From assembly GCA_013815575.1 (NCBI GenBank), contig JACDFX010000146.1:1-5764 (forward strand): a DNA stretch of 5,764 bases, given 5' to 3'. Both the position numbers and the translations under genes were made by a program. How positions within the stretch are numbered: the stretch's first letter is position 1; every line of letters starts with the position of its first letter. Under the pieces are notes generated by a model, which did no database searches, was not told the DNA's origin, and worked only from the letters and a program-made list of their open reading frames with translations. Below are positions 1 through 4,757 of this stretch, one piece after another. Source of the DNA: Rubrobacter sp. (lineage in GTDB: Bacteria; Actinomycetota; Rubrobacteria; Rubrobacterales; Rubrobacteraceae).

Positions 1-54
1 AGGGTACGCACTTCGATCACCTCTTTTAGCGGAGACTGGTGACGAGCGTACCCT
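1..54 (-). terminator. Extended inverted repeat downstream of the last gene, possible terminator
   Basis: Positions 1-9 (agggtacgc) and 46-54 (gcgtaccct) are perfect reverse complements. Inside them, 13-15 pairs with 43-45 and 17-21 (tcacc) pairs with 38-42 (ggtga). This gives a 17-bp interrupted stem in which one arm is continuous and the other has a 3-nt and a 1-nt bulge. The loop is about 16 nt. The structure begins 33 nt after the TAA stop of the WecG/TagA-like gene, where an operon terminator or 3'-end stabilising hairpin would be expected. No T-tract can be seen, because on the minus strand the transcript leaves the window exactly at the end of the stem; on the plus strand none follows. 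The terminator call is therefore an inference; a regulatory inverted repeat is also possible. Confidence 0.4.
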
Positions 55-87
55 ACCCCTTTCGCTCAAGAATGGCTAAAGTCCAGC
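1..87. other. Non-coding 3' flank of the operon
   Basis: This short stretch lies after the stop codon of the WecG/TagA-like gene and carries no credible coding region. Its only clear structure is the inverted repeat at 1-54, listed separately. I see no promoter, tRNA or further gene start here. Because the window ends at position 1, it cannot be told whether another gene of the same operon follows. Confidence 0.6.
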
Positions 88-870
88 TTACATTCCTTGC
101 TTTTTTCGAGATCGAGCTCGCAAATCGAGCCGTTGGAGCAAGACGCGTGCCAGGAACATAGGGTTTCCGAAGAGGTATCGCCGCCACAGTCGCCGGGGTT
201 CGATGAGGAGCCGCGCGAGCCATTCGAGGCCGTTGTCCGTCAGAAGGCGCGGGCCGCGGCGCAACTCGCCGGCAGCGTAATCGAAGACGGCCCCGCCGGT
301 GAGGACGACGCCGACGTCCAGCTTGTGCCGGTTCTCCATCAGCCAGCGTTCTTGAAGCGGCATCCCGAGGCCGAGGAGTAGGACGTCCGGCCTCGCCGCG
401 TTGATCTCCGCCACGACGACCCCGTTTTCGGGCCCGTTCGTGGCAGGGTCGAAGAAGCCGTGCCGGACGCCGACGATCTTCAGGTCCGGGTGTATCGCCC
501 TGAGTCTTTTCGCGGCCTCCGCGGCTACGCCGGGCCGGGCGCCCAGGAAGAAGAGGGAGAGGCCTTCCACTTCAGCGAAGGTCGCGAGGCGCGGGAGCCA
601 GTCGGCGTATGTGATCCTCTCCGGAAGACGCCTCCCAAGCACCCTGGCCGCAACCCTCACCCCGGCCCCGTCGCAGAAGACGAGGTCGGCCCGGCCAAAG
701 AACCGGCGAAGCGCGGGGTCTTCGTAACAGAGGTTGAGGCAGTGGACGTTGACGTTTAACACGACCCCGCCCCGGCGGCGAACGAGGCGGCGTATCTCCG
801 CGTGCAACCCGTCCACGGTCACCGCGTCCACCCCAACCCCGAGCACCTCGACCCGGCCCGGACGGCTCAC
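88..870 (-). CDS. WecG/TagA/CpsF-family glycosyltransferase
   Basis: This is a cytoplasmic, membrane-associated glycosyltransferase of the GT26 family. Members transfer N-acetylmannosamine, ManNAcA or a related sugar from a UDP-sugar to a polyprenyl-linked acceptor in teichoic acid, enterobacterial common antigen or exopolysaccharide synthesis. From the GTG start at 870 it is 260 aa, close to the family's usual 240-260. Visible family features, in that numbering, are the N-terminal NVNVH segment (39-43), CDGAGV (66-71; D67 corresponds to the proposed catalytic Asp), FFLGA (107-111), the PDVLLLGLGMPLQERW block (161-176, with Q173) and TGGAVFDYAAG (191-201). The Arg-rich C-terminal tail (EPRRLWRRYL at 224-233, then RARSRKK near the end) matches the appendage that binds the membrane in TagA. 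The reading frame is open up to 930, but that would overlap the preceding gene by 64 nt. GTG 870 overlaps its TGA (GTGA) and has a GGAAG ribosome-binding site 7 nt upstream, so I prefer it. The sugar and acceptor cannot be told from sequence. Oddity: Asn39 stands where TagA-type enzymes usually have Thr. Confidence 0.9.
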   Translation of the reverse strand: MSRPGRVEVLGVGVDAVTVDGLHAEIRRLVRRRGGVVLNVNVHCLNLCYEDPALRRFFGRADLVFCDGAGVRVAARVLGRRLPERITYADWLPRLATFAEVEGLSLFFLGARPGVAAEAAKRLRAIHPDLKIVGVRHGFFDPATNGPENGVVVAEINAARPDVLLLGLGMPLQERWLMENRHKLDVGVVLTGGAVFDYAAGELRRGPRLLTDNGLEWLARLLIEPRRLWRRYLFGNPMFLARVLLQRLDLRARSRKKQGM

Positions 871-1997
871 GACCCGTCTTCCAAAGCGCGCAGAATGACG
901 CCTTCGAGCTCCCCAAACCGCGCCTCCCACGAGTTCTCGCGGGCCACGCGAGTCCTGGCCCGAACCTTCTCGGCGGTCTCCGTGTATCGCAGGTTCCGCA
1001 AAGTGTTTACGAAGCTTTCTGGGCCTTTCGCCAGGTACACGTGGTCAGATAGTTCTTTTAGGTCCGGCAGGGGGGAGGCCACGACGGGCCTGCCGGTGGC
1101 GAGGCATTCATAGGTCTTGGCGGGGGAGATCGCAAGCGTCAGGCCGCCCGCCCTGTACGGCAGCACGAAGGCGTCCACACCGGCGAGCGACGCGGGCAAC
1201 CGCCCGTGGGAGACTTCCCCGCGGTAATCCACGTTCGGTTCTTCGAGTAAACCTTTCTCCGCGCGGCCCGCACTCCCAATCAACCGAACCCGAAAACCAG
1301 ACCTGGCAACCGCCCTCAAGACGTCGGAGTCGAGGCGCTCCCGGCCGAGTTGTCCGAAGAAGCACACCGTACGCGCCGGCGCGGCGGGGGGATGCCCCTG
1401 CAGGGCGGCGAACCGTGGGTAGTCGACCGCCGGGCCGCTCGGGAAGGCGTCGGGCCTGACGCGCCTGGCCTTCTCCAGCAGGGGTTTGGAGGTGCAGGAG
1501 ACTAGGTCGGCCCGCGCCAGGAGCTCCTGCTCGGTGGCCGCAATGTCTTTCGGGACGCCGGGGAAATGCTCGTAGTCGTCCGCGCAGTCGTAGAGGACGA
1601 GGCGGGGGTCGAGGTGTGGGATCAGGTCGAGCGTCGTGCGGGTCGGCGGGTAGGCCACGACCACGGGCCTCCCTCCGACGAGCTTGAGCAGGTCCCGCGC
1701 CACCCGCGGCAGCAAGAACCCGCGGTTCGCCACCCGGAAGGCCCGGAAGGTCGGCGGCAGCGCGAGCGGTGAGTAGACGATGGGCCCGTCGTCCCGGCGT
1801 TCGTCCCCGGACCCGGCCTTCCGCAGCCTCGCGGCGACCTTGCCGAGGGCCGACGGGCGGGGGTTGGCGAGGCCGGTCGTCTCCACGAAAGCTGTTGGGT
1901 ATCCGGCCCGGTCGAACAGCGTGGCGAGCGTCTGGTGGCGCTGCCAGAGAAAGTCCCAGCGTACGCCGGAGAGTACCACGACGGGCGGCCTGCCCAC
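867..1997 (-). CDS. Glycosyltransferase family 1 / GT4-type, TuaH-like
   Basis: This is a predicted soluble, cytoplasmic retaining glycosyltransferase with GT-B fold, 376 aa, the normal size for the family. It would move a sugar from a nucleotide donor onto a growing lipid-linked glycan. The N-terminal acceptor domain starts with VVVLSGVRWDFLWQRHQ (6-22), an arrangement I associate with TuaH-like and related exopolysaccharide glycosyltransferases. It also contains YDCADDY (136-142) and TEQELLARADLVSCTS (155-170). The C-terminal donor domain has VCFFGQLG (211-218), YRGEVSHGRLPASLAGVDAFVLPY (split as 258-269 and 270-281) and SPAKTYECLATGRPVVAS (291-308). That last segment, with Glu297, sits where GT4 enzymes carry the nucleotide-sugar-binding EX7E-like loop. 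The start is GTG at 1997, 4 nt after the sulfotransferase TAG, with G-rich sequence just upstream. An in-frame GTG a few codons later is not excluded. There is no signal peptide or membrane segment. The exact sugar and linkage are unknown. Confidence 0.88.
   Translation of the reverse strand: MGRPPVVVLSGVRWDFLWQRHQTLATLFDRAGYPTAFVETTGLANPRPSALGKVAARLRKAGSGDERRDDGPIVYSPLALPPTFRAFRVANRGFLLPRVARDLLKLVGGRPVVVAYPPTRTTLDLIPHLDPRLVLYDCADDYEHFPGVPKDIAATEQELLARADLVSCTSKPLLEKARRVRPDAFPSGPAVDYPRFAALQGHPPAAPARTVCFFGQLGRERLDSDVLRAVARSGFRVRLIGSAGRAEKGLLEEPNVDYRGEVSHGRLPASLAGVDAFVLPYRAGGLTLAISPAKTYECLATGRPVVASPLPDLKELSDHVYLAKGPESFVNTLRNLRYTETAEKVRARTRVARENSWEARFGELEGVILRALEDGS
878..882 (-). promoter_or_regulatory. 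Ribosome binding site deciding the GTG start of the WecG/TagA-like gene
   Basis: On the minus strand GGAAG (882-878) is followed by a 7-nt spacer and GTG at 870-868. The site lies inside the 3' end of the upstream glycosyltransferase gene, and the start codon shares bases with that gene's TGA stop. This is a typical arrangement for translational coupling, and it argues against the longer ATG start at 930. Confidence 0.6.
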
Positions 1998-2001
1998 CCG
2001 C

Positions 2002-2937
2002 CTAGCCCCGGGTTCCGGTCTCGGCCATCAGGGCGCGGGCGCCGGAAGGGTCGGGCAGGAGACCCTCGCCGTAGACGCGGTCCAGGCCGAAGAGGCCCAG
2101 TATCTCCAGGGCTCTCTCCAGCCGGCGCCCCGTCACCCCGCGACGCCACCCGTCGACGGCGCGGTCCCCGGAGGCTCCCCGCCGGCTCGTCGAGGAGGGG
2201 TGGTTTATCCGGTGGAGAGCCTTCTCGTCGAAGTTCCGGCCGAGGGCGGCGAACAGGCGGCGCAGTTCGGGCTCGGGGTCAAGGATCAAGTTCTCGTAGA
2301 AACAGAGGTGGAGGCCGCCGGGCGGGAACTGCCTGAGGGGCACGTAGTTGTCTATGCACCAGAGAAAGAGGTGGCGCTCGAAGGGATCGCGGGCGGCCAG
2401 GATCTCCGCCCTCATCGGCAGCAGGTGATCTTCTATCAACTCTTCTTGCCCCATCGTCTCGTCGAGGTTGTCCCGCCACCCAAGCGCGAGCCGGGAGGAG
2501 ACGACGGCCCCCGGATGACGCATGAGCAGCACGATTGGCATGCCTGGAAAGTTTTCGGCCATCCAGCCCAGCAGCAGGTTCGCCCTTACCTCCTTGATAA
2601 GCCGCCGCCGGGCCACGAGGGCGCCGCCCCGGTCCATCCAACTGTTCCGGATCTCCCCGGAGAGGACCCTCCGCGCCGGCGCGAGGAACTCCTCCCGCCG
2701 GTCAGTGGGCCTGAGGTACTGTTTGCTCCGGAAGCCGCGGAAAACGTCGACCTTGCCGGCGTGAAACGGCTCGAAGACGTTGCGGTAGCGCCGGTCGTGG
2801 TTGACGAGCCCCGAGAGCCACGTCGTCCCGCTGCGCCCGGTTCCGGCGAGAAAGACGGATCGGCGGTGGTCCCCCCTCGCCAGGTCGACGTAGAGGCCGC
2901 CCAGGAGCCTCCCGAGACGGTCTCCGACCGGGGCCAA
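2002..2937 (-). CDS. Sulfotransferase (PAPS-dependent type)
   Basis: This is a predicted cytoplasmic sulfotransferase (Sulfotransfer_1/3-like) that would move sulfate from PAPS to a hydroxyl group, here most likely on a glycan or glycolipid given its neighbours. From the TTG at 2937 it is 311 aa, a usual size. The 5'-phosphosulfate-binding loop is clear: SVFLAGTGRSGTTW (27-40). The 3'-phosphate-binding region is VLLMRHPGAVVSSR (136-149), with R140 and S147/S148. Near the end FYENLILDPEPELRRLF is the conserved 'YExL..dP..el..l' helix of the family. The frame is open back to a GTG at 3078, but this adds a low-complexity Arg-rich stretch overlapping the upstream gene by 124 nt. A CTG overlaps the upstream TGA (CTGA at 2958-2955), and TTG 2937 has GAGGGAG 12 nt upstream. 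TTG is my best choice, with moderate certainty. The substrate cannot be read from the sequence. No APS kinase or ATP sulfurylase gene is in the window to supply PAPS. Confidence 0.85.
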   Translation of the reverse strand: MAPVGDRLGRLLGGLYVDLARGDHRRSVFLAGTGRSGTTWLSGLVNHDRRYRNVFEPFHAGKVDVFRGFRSKQYLRPTDRREEFLAPARRVLSGEIRNSWMDRGGALVARRRLIKEVRANLLLGWMAENFPGMPIVLLMRHPGAVVSSRLALGWRDNLDETMGQEELIEDHLLPMRAEILAARDPFERHLFLWCIDNYVPLRQFPPGGLHLCFYENLILDPEPELRRLFAALGRNFDEKALHRINHPSSTSRRGASGDRAVDGWRRGVTGRRLERALEILGLFGLDRVYGEGLLPDPSGARALMAETGTRG

Positions 2938-2949
2938 GGACGCGGCGGA

Positions 2950-2956
2950 CTCCCTC
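2950..2956 (-). promoter_or_regulatory. Candidate ribosome binding site for the sulfotransferase
   Basis: On the minus strand GAGGGAG (2956-2950) overlaps the last bases of the upstream gene's TGA stop. It lies 12 nt before TTG at 2937, slightly longer than the ideal spacing. It is the only good Shine-Dalgarno-like sequence between the upstream stop and the conserved PAPS-binding loop, so it supports a start near 2937 coupled to termination of the upstream gene. Confidence 0.45.
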
Positions 2957-4739
2957 AGCCGGGAACGGTCTCGTCGTCGGCGACGGTCTTCGGGGGCTCT
3001 TCCATCCGGACGAGCCGTACAGCTGCGGCGGCGAGCACGAAGAAGAATAGCGTCGAGCTCGGCAGATACCAGTGCCACTCGACGACCGAAGAGGCCAGGT
3101 AGACCGTGATCGCCGCCACGAGACCGGCGAGCAGGAGCCGTCCCTCCCCCTCAGGCCCGTGCCGCCAGGCGGCCCTGGCGGTGTAAAAGAGCAGGAGGGC
3201 CGCGAAGGCCAGGAGGGCCAGAAAGGCGACGATTCCCGTCTCCGTACCCTGCTCCAGGTAGAGGTTGTGGACCTGCTTTACGCCCTGCACGCCCTGGCGG
3301 CCCTCCAACCAGGTGTACTGAAAGGTGCCGGCCCCGGTCCCGGTAAAGGGACGCTCCAGCCAGGCCTCCCAGCCCACCTTCCAGTACTCCGCCCTGAAGC
3401 CCACGCCCAGGGAGACGAGCCTCTGGGCGGCGTTCCCCTCCTGCTCCGGGTTGCTGAAGATCGCGCGCGCGGCCTGCCCGATCCCGCCGTACCCCGCCAC
3501 CACCACCGCGAGCGCCACCGCCGTCACCGCACCTATTGCCCCCACGGCGAGGCCGGCGTAGCGCCGCGCGACCGAGGTCAGCTCGTAGCGGGAGACAAAG
3601 AGGGCGTAGGCTGCCTGCAGCACGAAGGCAACGATAAGGGCCAGGATCAGGTCGTTCCGAAAGGCGAGCCCGTCGGCGACCTTCTCCCGCATGGGGGCGT
3701 CTGGGCTCAGGAGCGCCCCGAGGTCCTGCATCCGCCACCAGAGCCAGGCGCCGGGGATGCAGACGAGGAGGGAGTTGACGAGCATTTGCAGGCGGTTGTG
3801 CCCTAGCGCGAAGAGGACGCCGAGGCCCATCCCGAAAGACCAGATGCCGCCGCGGGAGAGCGTGAGGTAGAGCGTGATCAGGGAGCCGAGCACGAGCGCG
3901 GCGTGGAGCCCCCGCCAGAGGGGGTTGCGGGCCGCGGTCATCCGCGAGAGGGCCAACAGGGCCCCCATGCCCAGGATGGCGGCGGCCGTGTTCGGGTATC
4001 CCAAGGTCGAGTCCACCCTGTAGCCGTCTATGGACGCTACCTCGTAGTCTGCCGGGTAGGCTTTCTGCAGTACCCCGTACCCGGCCACCGCGGCCACCGC
4101 CAGGCCGAGGCCGTCCACCAGGGGCCCCACCTGCCGGTAGCCTGGTAGCCCACCGCGGGCGAAGGCGCTTGCGCCGACGACGGCCGCCAGGAGGAGCAGG
4201 AACAGGGCGAGCCAGTACGAAGTCTCCCAGAACTCGCCAAGCACCACCGCAAGGGAGACCACCAGCGCCCACCCGAGGCGGGGCACCGCGACGTCCACGG
4301 CCAGGACGATGGCGAAGGCCGCCAGGTACGTCGAGGCCCTCAAGGCCTCCTTGATCGTCTCCGTCTCGCTTATCGTCCAGATCATGGAGAGCCCCTTCAC
4401 GAAGACGAGGAGCGTGAGGAGCGCAACCAGGACCCAACCCTCTCTCGGCACCCCGTCGTAGAACCCGCGCGCGAACACGGTAGCGAAGAGCAGCGCCAGC
4501 ACACCGGCGGCCACTGGCAGCCACAGCGCGTCGTCGTAGAGGCCGCTGTTCATAAGCCCGAAGACGGTTGCGCCGACAAGCGAGAGTACGACAAAGGCCT
4601 GGAAGGCGACTAGCAGACGTCCGGGCCGCCGGCCCTTCTCACCGTTCTCCTCGCGATCCGCGCCGAGCGGGCGGTCCCTGACCGTCCCGACCCCCCTCAC
4701 GCGGGGGGGCCCATGACGAAGACGCTCACGAGCATCCAT
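2955..4739 (-). CDS. O-antigen ligase / Wzy-type polymerase family membrane protein
   Basis: This is a polytopic inner-membrane protein of the Wzy_C (O-antigen ligase/polymerase) class, 594 aa, with about 14 hydrophobic segments from residue 43 to 576. Such proteins join polyprenyl-linked glycan units on the outer face of the membrane or transfer the finished chain to its acceptor. A hydrophilic N-terminal tail (1-42) precedes the first membrane segment. Family marks are TLGYPNTAA (245-253), LSRGG (294-298), the outer loop between about 417 and 500 with TGTGAGTF (466-473) and VHNLYLEQGTETG (490-502; His491 and Asn492 are candidates for the catalytic region), and EWHWYLPSSTLFFF (554-567) in the last segments. 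Sequence alone does not separate ligase from polymerase. The start is ATG at 4739, 17 nt after the upstream stop, with only a weak GGA-type ribosome site; GTG 4700 is an alternative. It is a clear paralogue of the preceding gene and is closely followed by the sulfotransferase. Confidence 0.9.
   Translation of the reverse strand: MDARERLRHGPPRVRGVGTVRDRPLGADREENGEKGRRPGRLLVAFQAFVVLSLVGATVFGLMNSGLYDDALWLPVAAGVLALLFATVFARGFYDGVPREGWVLVALLTLLVFVKGLSMIWTISETETIKEALRASTYLAAFAIVLAVDVAVPRLGWALVVSLAVVLGEFWETSYWLALFLLLLAAVVGASAFARGGLPGYRQVGPLVDGLGLAVAAVAGYGVLQKAYPADYEVASIDGYRVDSTLGYPNTAAAILGMGALLALSRMTAARNPLWRGLHAALVLGSLITLYLTLSRGGIWSFGMGLGVLFALGHNRLQMLVNSLLVCIPGAWLWWRMQDLGALLSPDAPMREKVADGLAFRNDLILALIVAFVLQAAYALFVSRYELTSVARRYAGLAVGAIGAVTAVALAVVVAGYGGIGQAARAIFSNPEQEGNAAQRLVSLGVGFRAEYWKVGWEAWLERPFTGTGAGTFQYTWLEGRQGVQGVKQVHNLYLEQGTETGIVAFLALLAFAALLLFYTARAAWRHGPEGEGRLLLAGLVAAITVYLASSVVEWHWYLPSSTLFFFVLAAAAVRLVRMEEPPKTVADDETVPG
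3640..3662 (+). repeat. Identical 23-bp segment shared with 5461-5483 (copy 1)
   Basis: This 23-bp tract (beginning gccaggatcag, ending ttccgaaa) is identical to 5461-5483 and codes in both genes for the FRNDLILAL segment. Nearby tracts are also similar at the DNA level, for example around 3249-3278 versus 5067-5096 (the VHNLYLEQG region). It is a trace of the tandem duplication of the ligase/polymerase-like genes, not an independent mobile repeat. Direct orientation would allow recombination between the copies, though the identity is short. Confidence 0.8.
4691..4709 (-). other. Strong G/C hairpin within the first codons of the complete ligase-like gene
   Basis: Six Cs (4691-4696) and seven Gs (4703-4709) flank a 6-nt spacer (tcacgc), forming a possible uninterrupted all-G:C stem of 6 bp in DNA or mRNA. 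It falls about 30-48 nt after the ATG at 4739, in codons for the non-conserved hydrophilic tail. It could hinder ribosomes early in the gene, mark a mis-assigned start, or be a chance result of high GC. No function is demonstrated. Confidence 0.45.
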
Positions 4740-4757
4740 TCATCCGGTAGACGGCCG

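Noticed and set aside
1780..3102. A 440-codon open frame on the plus strand
   Set aside because: It lies antisense to the glycosyltransferase and sulfotransferase, which both show strong family motifs. Its own translation is Pro/Gly/Arg/Val-rich without a recognisable domain, a common effect of high GC on the complementary strand.
3072..3806. A 244-codon plus-strand open frame
   Set aside because: It is antisense to conserved coding sequence of the ligase-like gene, with low-complexity Gly/Pro/Glu-rich translation and no ribosome site or domain that I recognise.
3151..4524. A 457-codon open frame on the minus strand inside the ligase-like gene
   Set aside because: It is a different frame of the same DNA; the translation is Arg/Gly/Pro-rich without motifs, while the 2955-4739 frame gives a clean polytopic membrane protein matching its paralogue.
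2955..4757. A frameshift or degraded gene at the junction between the two ligase-like genes
   Set aside because: Both proteins are intact through their conserved C-terminal motifs, the first ends in a normal stop and the second has its own long N-terminal membrane region, so they are separate genes, not a broken one.
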